From assembly GCA_034004605.1 (NCBI GenBank), contig JAVEWJ010000001.1, positions 496,001 to 560,000 on the forward strand: a stretch of DNA of 64,000 bases, written 5' to 3'. The notes beneath the pieces were generated by a model. The model was not told the origin of the DNA and did not search any database. It saw only the letters and a program-made list of their open reading frames with translations. The stretch is from JAVEWJ01 sp034004605 (GTDB taxonomy: Bacteria; Patescibacteriota; Gracilibacteria; UBA1369; LOWO2-01-FULL-3). Positions 1 through 7,891 of the stretch are shown here, piece by piece. The position numbers and the translations under genes are program-made. Numbering within the stretch: the first letter of the stretch is position 1; every line of letters begins with the position of its first letter.

Positions 1-408
1 TTCGGGAAGGTGTAAGGCGGTTTTTTCGATTTGTGAGCTTAGAATTTTCATTCGCATAGAACCTCCGCTTGTAAATCCCGGGACAACAGTGAAGTCGAGT
101 GTGAGTGTTCCGTTTTCATCAAGATTTGCTTCCAAAAGCTTAAAATCGGGGTGCGGAAATTCTGTGGAAAATCCTTGCGCTTTTTCGTCATGACTTAGAT
201 CTCCTTCAATTAGAAGAGAAATAGTATCGAAAATGAGGTTTTTAGATTTTATTTCTCGTTTTACCGGTAGGAAGGCTTCTTCTACGCAAACGGTATCGGG
301 ATCCAGCGATTCTTTGTAATAAAAAAGTGAGATTTCCGTGGGCTTTTCGAAAATACAGGATGAAAGCAGGCTTATCATCGCAATTGCGAAGAGAAATATT
401 TTTTTCAT
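1..408 (-). CDS. GerMN-domain lipoprotein (partial, 3' end off window)
   Basis: The minus-strand frame is open from ATG at 408 to the window edge (136 codons). The N-terminus is a lipoprotein signal with lipobox LLSSC. The body reads like a GerMN domain: the LLIEGDLSHDEKAQGFST stretch, then LDENGTLTLDFT, then a GGS segment leading into a helix. GerMN domains occur in sporulation/germination proteins and in cell-surface lipoproteins of many non-sporulating bacteria, so a surface role is inferred, not sporulation. The C-terminus is missing. It lies 2 nt downstream of the small membrane protein at 411-713 on the same strand. Confidence 0.7.
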   Translation of the reverse strand, partial: MKKIFLFAIAMISLLSSCIFEKPTEISLFYYKESLDPDTVCVEEAFLPVKREIKSKNLIFDTISLLIEGDLSHDEKAQGFSTEFPHPDFKLLEANLDENGTLTLDFTVVPGFTSGGSMRMKILSSQIEKTALHLPE

Positions 409-410
409 TT

Positions 411-713
411 TTATAGATTTAAGTTGTTGTGAATAAAGTAGAGGATTCCAAGATAAGAAATTATTAAAAAGACTGTGGTTGCGCTCATTCCGATAATGAT
501 TAGACGCAAATTTTCTTTATTATATAGAAACTTAATAGCAAGAATATCCATAATAATTGAAATAGCGATGCCCAGATAAAGGCCGATTTCTTTGAAAAAT
601 TTCAAAAAAATCATCAGAATAAAACTTTGCAAAAAAATACCAAGTAGAAGTTTTATGAAATTAATCAGGAACTTGTCGTACTTGCTTTTTTTGACGATAA
701 TTTTTACGGGCAT
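411..713 (-). CDS. Small membrane protein, unknown function
   Basis: The 100-residue protein has a basic N-terminus (MPVKIIVKKSKYDKF) followed by three hydrophobic stretches at about residues 18-40, 42-62 and 68-92. It therefore looks like a three-helix inner-membrane protein. No family is recognised. It sits 3 nt downstream of the secA stop codon and 2 nt upstream of the GerMN lipoprotein, so the three are probably one transcript. The real start could be any early codon, but only one ATG fits. Confidence 0.6.
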   Translation of the reverse strand: MPVKIIVKKSKYDKFLINFIKLLLGIFLQSFILMIFLKFFKEIGLYLGIAISIIMDILAIKFLYNKENLRLIIIGMSATTVFLIISYLGILYFIHNNLNL

Positions 714-716
714 TTT

Positions 717-3347
717 TTAGTTTTCGTTTTTAAGTTCACAACATTTTTTGTATTTTTTTCCGCTTCCGCAGGGGCAAGGATCGTTTCGTCCGACTTTTTC
801 TACGTTTATCGGTGCGGAGGGGCGGCTTCTAGTAAAGACCGGGTTTATGTTTTCTTCGGTTAGAGCTCTTGTGCTTTTTAAGTTTTCAATTTCGTTTGCG
901 TTGGTTTTTATACCTCTTATTTCGGCTTTTCTTAGAAGTTCGGCCGGGACGATTTTTTCAATATCGATTTTAAAAAGTGTGTTTATTGTGTTGAATTTTA
1001 TCATATGAAGAAGCTCCATGAAGAGTGAATAGCCTTGTGATTTGTATTCGTTTAATGGGTTTTTTTGTGCATATCCGCTAAATGCAACATTTTCACGGAG
1101 GGATGTCATAAGGTCTATATGAGAGGTCCAGAGTGAGTCGTTTGCTCTTAGGAATACCGCTCTTTCGATTTGTTCTCGAATATTTTTATCCGGAAGAATT
1201 TCGAATCTTTGAAGATAGCTTTTTCGCATTTCTTCTTTGATAAATGCTTTAAGAGTGTCTGCGTCGTTATGTTTTTCAATATTATCCAGGCTTAAGGTGT
1301 CATTTTGGTGAATGGAGTTTACTGTTTCAAAAATTTCTTTAATGTTCCAATCTTTTTTTTGCCGTGCGGAAGTGTGATTATCTACTATTGAGTCGATAAT
1401 TTCGTTCATCATATTCTTAATTTCTTCGCTTTGACTTTCGTTGAAAAGGAATTTTCGCCTTAGCTTGTAGATAATATCTCTGTGAATGTTCATAACATCA
1501 TCGTATTCGACAAGGTGCTTTCTGATGTCGAAATTTCGGCCTTCCACTTTTTTTTGCGCGGACTCGATGGATTTTGAAATCATTCGAGTTTCGATCGGCA
1601 TATCTTCGGGAACTTTGAGAAGGTTCATCATCGATTTCATTCGTTCTCCGCCGAAAAGTCGAAGAAGATCGTCTTCAAGAGATACGAAAAAGGAAGTCTC
1701 GCCGGGGTCTCCTTGACGACCGGAACGACCTCTAAGCTGATTGTCGATACGGCGGGATTCGTGGCGGTCTGTGCCTAGAACAAAAAGTCCACCGGCCTTT
1801 TTGGCTTCTTCGTCCAATTTAATATCTGTTCCTCTTCCTGCCATGTTTGTAGCGATTGTGACTGCACCTTTTTGGCCGGCTTGTGCAATAATTTCGGCTT
1901 CGCGTTCGTGGTTTTTCGCGTTTAGTACATTATGAGGAACGCCTTCGAGGCTTAAAAGTTTTGATAAGACTTCGGATTTTTCCACGGAAATAGTACCCGC
2001 AAGTACGGGTTGGCCTTTTTGGTGAAGTTCTTTTATTTTTTTAACGGAAGCGAGGTATTTGCCCTTTTGCGTTTTGAAAATCGAGTCGGGACGATCAAGT
2101 CTTTGTATTGGTTTGTTTGTGGGAATGGTGATTGTGTCGAGACCGTAAATAGTGTAGAACTCTTCGGCTTCGGTGGCGGCGGTACCGGTCATGCCTCCGA
2201 GTTTTTCGAAAAGTCGGAAATAATTTTGGAATGAAATTGTGGCAAGTGTCTTTGATTCGCGTTTTACTTCCACATTTTCTTTTGCTTCGATGGCTTGATG
2301 TAGGCCTTCGGAGAATCTTCGTCCTTGCATTAAGCGACCTGTGAATTCGTCGATGATTATTATTTCATCGTCTTTTACGATATAGTCGATATCTTTTTTA
2401 TAACAAGCCTGAGCGCGAAGTGCCTGTTCGATGTGATGCACTTCGGTAAAACCGGCTTCGGTGTAGATGTTTTCCATTCCAAGAAGATTTTCCATTTTTT
2501 CGATTCCGTTTTCGTTTAAAGTCGCGGATTTACTTTTTTCGTCGATATTGTAGTGTTCGTTTTCTTTAAGCTGGGGGATAAGTCTGGCGTATTGCTTGTA
2601 TTTTGCGGTGGATTCCTCGGCCGGAGCGGAGATAATGAGAGGAGTACGGGCTTCATCGATAAGGATTGAGTCCACCTCATCCACGATGGCGTAGTATAGA
2701 TTTTTTTGAGTGACATGTTCTTTTTCAAGCACCATATTGTCCCTCAAATAATCGAAACCGAATTCGTTGTTGGTGCCATAGGTTATGTCTTTTTCGTATG
2801 CTTGTTTTTTTTCTTGAGCTGTTTGGCCGTGAACTGTTGTTCCGACGCTGAGGCCTAAATATTCGTAAAGACCACCAATCCATTCGCTGTCTCTTTGTGC
2901 AAGGTAATCGTTTACCGTGACGACAAAAACTCCTTTGCCTGTAAGTGCGTTTAGGTAAACGGGAAGAGAAGATACAAGGGTTTTTCCTTCACCGGTTTTC
3001 ATTTCTGCGATATTTCCTTTATGAAGAACGATTCCACCAATGAGCTGAACATCAAATGGAATCATGTTCCATTCGTAGGATTTTCCTCTAACAAGCCATT
3101 GTTTGCCGACGAGGTGAGAACATGCTGTCTTTACGAGTGCAAATGCTTCCGGAAGTAGCTTGTCTAGCGGTTCTCCGTTTTTTATTCTTTCTTTGAATTC
3201 TTCAGTCTTTTTGAGAACGGCTTCTTGGTCGGTGATGCTGGCTTTATACTCTTCGTAAATTTCGTTTATTTTTTTAACGAGGGGGAGGATTTTTTTGATT
3301 TCTTTTGCGTTTCTGTCGAATAGACGGGATTTTAATGCGGATATCAT
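717..3347 (-). CDS. secA: Preprotein translocase ATPase SecA
   Basis: SecA is the ATP-driven motor that pushes unfolded secretory proteins through SecYEG. The 876-residue protein shows the DEAD motor: Walker A MKTGEGKT near residue 117, Walker B VDEVDSILIDEA, the TNMAGRGTDI motif and the LRGRSGRQGDPG helicase motif. The C-terminus carries the zinc-binding SEC-C tail CPCGSGKKYKKCC, which in other bacteria binds SecB or membranes. Length and motif order are normal for the family. It starts with ATG at 3347 without a Shine-Dalgarno sequence and is preceded by a plausible promoter at 3393-3421. Two membrane/lipoprotein genes follow on the same strand. Confidence 0.97.
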   Translation of the reverse strand: MISALKSRLFDRNAKEIKKILPLVKKINEIYEEYKASITDQEAVLKKTEEFKERIKNGEPLDKLLPEAFALVKTACSHLVGKQWLVRGKSYEWNMIPFDVQLIGGIVLHKGNIAEMKTGEGKTLVSSLPVYLNALTGKGVFVVTVNDYLAQRDSEWIGGLYEYLGLSVGTTVHGQTAQEKKQAYEKDITYGTNNEFGFDYLRDNMVLEKEHVTQKNLYYAIVDEVDSILIDEARTPLIISAPAEESTAKYKQYARLIPQLKENEHYNIDEKSKSATLNENGIEKMENLLGMENIYTEAGFTEVHHIEQALRAQACYKKDIDYIVKDDEIIIIDEFTGRLMQGRRFSEGLHQAIEAKENVEVKRESKTLATISFQNYFRLFEKLGGMTGTAATEAEEFYTIYGLDTITIPTNKPIQRLDRPDSIFKTQKGKYLASVKKIKELHQKGQPVLAGTISVEKSEVLSKLLSLEGVPHNVLNAKNHEREAEIIAQAGQKGAVTIATNMAGRGTDIKLDEEAKKAGGLFVLGTDRHESRRIDNQLRGRSGRQGDPGETSFFVSLEDDLLRLFGGERMKSMMNLLKVPEDMPIETRMISKSIESAQKKVEGRNFDIRKHLVEYDDVMNIHRDIIYKLRRKFLFNESQSEEIKNMMNEIIDSIVDNHTSARQKKDWNIKEIFETVNSIHQNDTLSLDNIEKHNDADTLKAFIKEEMRKSYLQRFEILPDKNIREQIERAVFLRANDSLWTSHIDLMTSLRENVAFSGYAQKNPLNEYKSQGYSLFMELLHMIKFNTINTLFKIDIEKIVPAELLRKAEIRGIKTNANEIENLKSTRALTEENINPVFTRSRPSAPINVEKVGRNDPCPCGSGKKYKKCCELKNEN

Positions 3348-3392
3348 AAAATTTCAGTTAGTCGTTTTTTTTGTGATTTTGTGAACGTTGGA

Positions 3393-3421
3393 ATTTTAGC
3401 TTTTTTTGAGGTCTTGGACAA
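3393..3421 (-). promoter_or_regulatory. Likely secA promoter
   Basis: On the minus strand, -35 TTGTCC (3416-3421) and -10 TAAAAT (3393-3398) are separated by 17 nt. The spacing is ideal, and the secA ATG lies about 45 nt downstream. Confidence 0.45.
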
Positions 3422-3521
3422 TAAAAAAGGAGGGATTAATTTTGAGTGAGTTGGGCAAAATTTTTATTAGATATTTTTTTTGAATTAAGTAATATATGAA
3501 TTACATTTTAACCCTCAAAAA

Positions 3522-3605
3522 ATGTCTAAAAGTAAGGATACGAAAAAGGAAACGAAGAAACCCAAGCAAGATAAAAAGGTGAAAAAAGCAAAAAAGGAAT
3601 ATTAA
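3522..3605 (+). CDS. Lysine-rich 27-residue peptide, unknown
   Basis: A short ORF from ATG 3522 to TAA 3605 encodes 27 residues, about half of them lysine, starting MSKSKDTKKETKKPKQ. The leader just before it is A-rich (accctcaaaaa), the form seen at most genuine starts in this window. Its composition resembles tiny basic nucleic-acid-binding or ribosome-associated peptides, but nothing specific can be claimed. Random AT-rich sequence rarely gives such an even Lys/Glu peptide. Confidence 0.5.
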   Translation: MSKSKDTKKETKKPKQDKKVKKAKKEY

Positions 3606-3629
3606 AAATATTTGATTTTAGAAATGAAG

Positions 3630-3672
3630 AAGGACCCGGTCTTTAAGATTTTGTCTTTAAGTTCGGGTCCTT
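3630..3672 (-). terminator. Hairpin downstream of the Nudix gene
   Basis: AAGGACCCG (3630-3638) pairs with CGGGTCCTT (3664-3672). It lies 30 nt past the Nudix stop codon. The following minus-strand sequence is only moderately T-rich, so termination is likely but not certain. Confidence 0.55.
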
Positions 3673-3701
3673 TGTGTGAATCGCTTCGGCCTTCGTTGCT
3701 C

Positions 3702-4337
3702 CTAGGGGAGCAGCTCGGCCAGAAGCTGACTGATCGCTCCGCGGGCGAGCATGTCGGCGGTGAGGCGAATGGCGTCCTTCCAGTGGAAGAACCTCATTTC
3801 GCTTTCCCGTTTGTGGGAGATGGTTCCTGGGGCCATTTTGTAGCCCTCTTCGGTCTTCTCGATCAGTCCCCAGGGGATCTCGATCGCGAAGCCGTGGACT
3901 CCCTCGTCCTCGTCGGGGTTGGCGACCTGGGTCGCCCGGTTGATGCAACCGGGGAGGCCGGGGAGGGACACCGGTTTGGAGACCACCAGGCCGGCCTCTT
4001 CCTCGGTCTCCCGCTCGGCCGTCTTCTGGTGCGTGTCGCCGGGGGTGAGATATCCCCCGATTGCGCACCACCTTGAACCGCCCATGTTGGCGCGGTTCTC
4101 CTTGATCAGGGCGATCAAGAGCTCGCCGTCGGGGGACTTCGTGAACGGTATGCTTACAGAGCCACCCCCTCCCGGCTCGAAGAAAGCCCAGCCGATGAAG
4201 CCCTCGGGCCGGAGGCCCAACACTACCCGTCCGTACTTATCGTGTACGAACTGGGCGTGTTTGGCCTCCACTTGGTGGCCGTTGATGATCACTCGCCAGC
4301 CGCCCATCCCTTCGACACCCATAGTCATCTCGAACAT
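3702..4337 (-). CDS. Nudix hydrolase on a GC-rich island
   Basis: Nudix enzymes hydrolyse nucleoside diphosphates linked to another moiety. The 211-residue protein has a near-canonical Nudix box: G-Y-L-T-P-G-D, seven residues, then RETEEEAGL. The first Glu of the consensus is replaced by Asp; the REx(x)EE core that binds metal is intact. The gene is visibly far richer in G+C than any neighbour (roughly 60% by eye against an AT-rich background). It is preceded by a strong Shine-Dalgarno (ACAGGAGG, 6 nt before ATG), which most genes here lack, and it has its own leader hairpin and terminator. These points suggest horizontal acquisition as a single-gene unit. The substrate cannot be predicted. 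Confidence 0.85.
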   Translation of the reverse strand: MFEMTMGVEGMGGWRVIINGHQVEAKHAQFVHDKYGRVVLGLRPEGFIGWAFFEPGGGGSVSIPFTKSPDGELLIALIKENRANMGGSRWCAIGGYLTPGDTHQKTAERETEEEAGLVVSKPVSLPGLPGCINRATQVANPDEDEGVHGFAIEIPWGLIEKTEEGYKMAPGTISHKRESEMRFFHWKDAIRLTADMLARGAISQLLAELLP

Positions 4338-4385
4338 CGCAACCTCCTGTGCTTAATCAGCTCTTTTGAGCCTTTCAGCGGTTGT

Positions 4386-4427
4386 GATCTCCAGTGCGAA
4401 ATGCACCTTCGATCTTCTTTGGAGATC
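4386..4427 (-). promoter_or_regulatory. Structured 5' leader hairpin of the Nudix gene
   Basis: GATCTCCA (4386-4393) pairs with TGGAGATC (4420-4427), with a second inner pairing GTGC/GCAC. It lies 50-90 nt upstream of the Nudix ATG, on the transcript side, so it would be in a long leader. The intergenic stretch 4338-4574 holds no ORF; besides this hairpin I see only AT-rich promoter-like sequence around 4470-4570. Confidence 0.4.
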
Positions 4428-4574
4428 CCGTGAATAGCATTGTTTTGCCAGTCCCGGGGATTAACCAATTATTCTTATTAGCTAATCTTCAGGGGCAAAA
4501 TGATTAAAAAGAGCGCTTGTTTACAAATAGCGACTATATTGCATAATCCCATAATTTAATTCAACGAAATCTAC

Positions 4575-4603
4575 TTGACTATTTGTAAAATATGTATTAA
4601 ATT
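4575..4603 (+). promoter_or_regulatory. Likely promoter for the gene at 4630
   Basis: -35 TTGACT (4575-4580), a 17-nt spacer, -10 TAAATT (4598-4603). The ATG follows 26 nt after the -10 box, with an AT-rich leader and no Shine-Dalgarno. Confidence 0.5.
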
Positions 4604-4629
4604 AATGTTTCGTTTTTTATTAATCAAAT

Positions 4630-5304
4630 ATGGATAGATTTGATGAAAATCGGGAAGATTCATTTTTTGATAGAGAAGCTTATTTTCAAAAGATTAGGCT
4701 ACTTGAGGATAGTGTTGATAGTAACGAATATAAGTCAACAAAAGATATTCCCAAGGAATCCGGGTGGAATTTCGGGTCTTTTTCAGTGAAAGAGAAGCTT
4801 AATCGTTGGTTGAAAATAGTGGGAATCAAGGAGGCAAATTTATCCAGCGGAAGGGAAGTAATTCGTCCTTTTATTATTCAGGAAGGTGATCAATATGATA
4901 TTCGTTCTTGTAATAAGATTATCGGGCAAATTGTGCTTCCTGTACGATTCAGTGTGGACAGAGTTCTTGCGGGAATTCGTTCTTTTTCTCCTCCTGGTAC
5001 TTATGGAAAGGTGGCTTTCGGTGCGCCTAGGTTTTCTTTGTCTAATCCTGAAAAATCGGTATTTTCTCAAATTTCCGATTCTTTGTATGAAAAACCTCAA
5101 AGAGCGGATTTTAACAGAATGACCGGTCAGATTTTGTCTCGGATTGTTCAAGTGGATGAGGAATTTTTAAAAAAAGTTGATGAAAAAAAGGAGGGTGTTG
5201 TATGGTTTGATCTTGAGGAACTTGATGAGTTAATGAAGGATGAAAGATTTTCAGATAGTATAAGTAATGCTTTAGCGAATCGCTTGCTTTTGATGTATTC
5301 ATAG
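4630..5304 (+). CDS. Unknown soluble protein, 224 residues
   Basis: There is no signal peptide or membrane segment. The N-terminal third is charged (MDRFDENREDSFFDREAYFQ) and the middle is a beta-rich stretch. Near the C-terminus, VVWFDLEELDELMKD is followed by a helix. That last pattern is reminiscent of the end of Nudix domains, but no Nudix box is present, so this is only a hint. I do not recognise a family. It has its own promoter and stands alone between the divergent Nudix gene and the DUF2207 gene. Confidence 0.7.
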   Translation: MDRFDENREDSFFDREAYFQKIRLLEDSVDSNEYKSTKDIPKESGWNFGSFSVKEKLNRWLKIVGIKEANLSSGREVIRPFIIQEGDQYDIRSCNKIIGQIVLPVRFSVDRVLAGIRSFSPPGTYGKVAFGAPRFSLSNPEKSVFSQISDSLYEKPQRADFNRMTGQILSRIVQVDEEFLKKVDEKKEGVVWFDLEELDELMKDERFSDSISNALANRLLLMYS

Positions 5305-5393
5305 TTTTTTAATTAATGTTTTAATAAAAAATATTTGCTCTTTTTGTGTGGCAAAGATATTTTTGAAGTGTTCATCTTTTAACTTTCAAAATC

Positions 5394-7139
5394 GTGAAAA
5401 AAATAGTTTTTATTCTGTGTCTTTTCGTTTTTGGCTCTTTTACCGTGAATGCTGCGGATTTGCCCGATAGAAGCAATATTACTGATTGGTATATAAAAGA
5501 TTTTCAGACTGAAATTACAGTAAACGCCGATCGTTCACTTAATATCGTGGAAAATATTTTGGCGGATTGTGGAAATCTTCCGGATAAACACGGAATTTTT
5601 CGAATCATTCCAAAAAGCGTGGAGAGAGCCGGAAAAGTGATTTCTCTACCGCTTAAAATTTCGTCCGTTACCGATTTTTCCGGAAATAAGCACCCCTATG
5701 ATTCGAGCCTTAATTTTACCGATAATACGCAGATTTTAAAAATTGGCGATGCGGAAAAGACGGTGAAGGGAGAAAACGAATATAGGATTGAATATCAAAT
5801 GGGCAATGCCGTTTATACTTTGGGTGAAAATGAAGATGAACTTTATTGGGATGTTCTCGGTGGTTTTTTTGATCTTGAAATCGATAATTTTAGCGCGAAA
5901 ATTAATCTTCCGGAGGGCGTGAATGAGAGTAATGCTTCGGTTTCCGTATATTCCGGGTTTGTTGGTTCGCGTGAAAATCTGCTTGATGCACAGTTTAGTT
6001 TTGTTTCAGATAATACGATTGAAATTTCGGCTTCCGCTATTGGAAAAAGGCAGGGAATTACTGTGTCTGTGAAAATGCCGAAGGGAATTTTTACAGTTGA
6101 AAAAGTTTCCGGTTTTAATTTTGCTTTTTTTTTTATTATATTGCCTGTACTAGTTTTTGTGCTTTGTTTTAGTGTTTGGAAAAAATATGGAAAAGACTCT
6201 GGAGTGAATAAGGCGATAATGCCGCAGTACTATCCACCGAAAGACATGAGTATTCTTGAAATGGGTGCGGTTTTAAAAAACGGAAAAATCAAAAAGGAGT
6301 TTTTGTCGGCGGAGATTATTAATCTTGCGGTAAAAGGTTTTTTGACGATTGAGCAGAAAAAATTATTTTGGATTTTTGGTAAAACATACATTCTTTCCGC
6401 TACCGATAAAAAGACAGACTCCCTTAATGACATTGAACGAAGAATTCTTGATGCTTTGTTTTTGGGTAAAAAAAGCGTGAGTCTTTCGCAGATTCGCGAG
6501 AGTTTTTATATTTCTTACAAAAATATTTCCAAAGATGTTATTTCAAAAATTGATAAAGATGGTTTTTTGAGTAAAAAAAGTCTTACTCTTCAGACAGTTT
6601 TTTATGTGCTTGGTTCAATTTTCCTTTTTTCAATGATATTTTGGGGATCATTTGGGTTTAGCGTGAATGAGGCTTATAGAAATTTGTTTCTAGTTTTTGC
6701 TTTGAGTATGCTTCCAGTTGGTCCTTTATTTTTGTTTTTTGGATATTTGATGCCCCAAAGAACTGTGAAAGGAGATGAGATGGTGGCGAAAATTAAAGGG
6801 TTTAAAATGTATATGGATACCGCTGAAAAACACAGACAGATTTTTAACGAAAAGGAAAATATTTTTGAAAAGTATTTGCCTTATGCGGTGATGTTTGGAA
6901 TCACGAAACAATGGATAAAGAAATTCAAAGAAATATACGGTGCGAAATATTATGACAACTACGCGCCTTATTGGCTCATTGGAAATAATTTGAATTTTTC
7001 CGATTTGAGTTCTTTAAACGGAGTCATTTCTTCGATTAGTTCGGATATCGGTGGAAGCCTTGGCTCTTCTTCTTCAAGTTCATCCGGAGGTGGATCTTCC
7101 GGTGGTGGAGGCGGAGGTGGAGGCGGTGGCGGGTGGTAG
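5394..7139 (+). CDS. DUF2207 membrane protein with glycine-rich tail
   Basis: This is a predicted membrane protein of the DUF2207 family, whose function is unknown. The order is typical: signal peptide (MKKIVFILCLFVFGSF...), a beta-sandwich ectodomain to about residue 235 starting WYIKDFQTEITVN, one membrane helix near 240-262, a cytoplasmic winged-helix-like part, then two more helices near 402-422 and 435-455. The C-terminus ends in a Ser/Gly run finishing GGGGW, a usual ending for this family. The start is GTG at 5394, chosen because it begins the signal peptide. The length of 581 residues is normal. Confidence 0.85.
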   Translation: MKKIVFILCLFVFGSFTVNAADLPDRSNITDWYIKDFQTEITVNADRSLNIVENILADCGNLPDKHGIFRIIPKSVERAGKVISLPLKISSVTDFSGNKHPYDSSLNFTDNTQILKIGDAEKTVKGENEYRIEYQMGNAVYTLGENEDELYWDVLGGFFDLEIDNFSAKINLPEGVNESNASVSVYSGFVGSRENLLDAQFSFVSDNTIEISASAIGKRQGITVSVKMPKGIFTVEKVSGFNFAFFFIILPVLVFVLCFSVWKKYGKDSGVNKAIMPQYYPPKDMSILEMGAVLKNGKIKKEFLSAEIINLAVKGFLTIEQKKLFWIFGKTYILSATDKKTDSLNDIERRILDALFLGKKSVSLSQIRESFYISYKNISKDVISKIDKDGFLSKKSLTLQTVFYVLGSIFLFSMIFWGSFGFSVNEAYRNLFLVFALSMLPVGPLFLFFGYLMPQRTVKGDEMVAKIKGFKMYMDTAEKHRQIFNEKENIFEKYLPYAVMFGITKQWIKKFKEIYGAKYYDNYAPYWLIGNNLNFSDLSSLNGVISSISSDIGGSLGSSSSSSSGGGSSGGGGGGGGGGGW

Positions 7140-7160
7140 GAGAAGGATAAGGTTTTTTTC

Positions 7161-7189
7161 TTGAATTACATATATTTTTTAGCTATACT
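7161..7189 (+). promoter_or_regulatory. Promoter of the toxin-antitoxin pair
   Basis: -35 TTGAAT (7161-7166), a 17-nt spacer, -10 TATACT (7184-7189). A transcript from here would begin near 7196. This excludes the upstream in-frame start at 7161 and supports ATG 7215. Confidence 0.7.
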
Positions 7190-7214
7190 GTATGTAGTTT
7201 TTAAATATAATTTC

Positions 7215-7454
7215 ATGATTTCACAAGTCACTTTTACTGCAGATAAAAAATTGAAAGAACAGGCTTTGAAAAAAGCAAAAATTGAAGGAATCACTTTGAA
7301 AGCACTTCTTACTTATTCCATGAAGAGTTTTGTGGAAGGAGATCTTTCTTTTCGTCTTCTTTCAAAAGATAAAGAGCCATTGATTGAAGAGCTTTTTTTT
7401 GATGATCCGGAGTTGATGAAAAAAGCTCAGAGAGTAGCTGATTTGTTGAATTAG
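7215..7454 (+). CDS. RelB/DinJ-like antitoxin
   Basis: The 79-residue protein begins MISQVTFTADKKLKEQALKKA, the ribbon-helix-helix start typical of RelB/DinJ antitoxins, followed by a charged C-terminal half that would wrap the toxin. The longer in-frame reading from 7161 adds a hydrophobic peptide that overlaps the promoter, so it is rejected. The toxin gene begins 5 nt downstream. Such antitoxins normally neutralise the toxin by direct binding and repress their own promoter; autoregulation here is inferred from the family. Confidence 0.75.
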   Translation: MISQVTFTADKKLKEQALKKAKIEGITLKALLTYSMKSFVEGDLSFRLLSKDKEPLIEELFFDDPELMKKAQRVADLLN

Positions 7455-7459
7455 TTTTT

Positions 7460-7834
7460 ATGATTGTAATTACAAAGTTTTTTCTTAGGTCAGAGCTTAA
7501 ACCATTGAAAAATCAGTTAAATCTTAAAGATGTTTTTGAAGGGGCTAAAAGAATTGATAAAAATCTTGGAATATCTATAAAAAATCCTGTTAAGTTTTCT
7601 AATTTGCGTTTCTTTAAAATCAGGCTTGGAAGATCTGTAAAAGAAAGAATGATTGTTTTTCTTTATGTTGGAAAAGGTAAAATTGTTCCTTTGCTTCTTC
7701 GTTTGAAAAAAGATAAGGAGTTTGGAGTGAATATGTCGATGAATAATAAAAAAATAATTGAATTGCTGAGAATTAATTTTGAAAATGTTATTAAGGATTT
7801 GGAAAACGGTGATTTTGAGGAATTTGATTTGTGA
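7460..7834 (+). CDS. RelE/ParE-type toxin
   Basis: The 124-residue basic protein directly follows an antitoxin-like gene. It has an N-terminal helical pair (LKPLKNQLNLKDVFEGAKRID) and a beta core with NLRFFKIRLGRSVKERMIVFLYV, where the arginines would sit on the active face as in RelE-fold mRNA interferases. The assignment rests on gene order, size and this pattern. Whether it cleaves ribosome-bound mRNA (RelE) or targets gyrase (ParE) cannot be told. It is somewhat longer than classical RelE (about 95 residues). Confidence 0.65.
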   Translation: MIVITKFFLRSELKPLKNQLNLKDVFEGAKRIDKNLGISIKNPVKFSNLRFFKIRLGRSVKERMIVFLYVGKGKIVPLLLRLKKDKEFGVNMSMNNKKIIELLRINFENVIKDLENGDFEEFDL

Positions 7835-7891
7835 TTTTTTTAATTTTTTATATGACTTTTGTTTTGAATTTATTTGTAATATATTTTTTTC

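Noticed and set aside
3612..4356. Several long plus- and minus-strand ORFs overlapping the Nudix gene
   Set aside because: They are shadows caused by high GC. Only the frame with the Nudix box has a Shine-Dalgarno and family motifs.
4630..5304. Second Nudix hydrolase next to the first
   Set aside because: The C-terminal WFDLEELDEL pattern is suggestive, but there is no GX5EX7REUXEEXGU box, so the gene is left as unknown.
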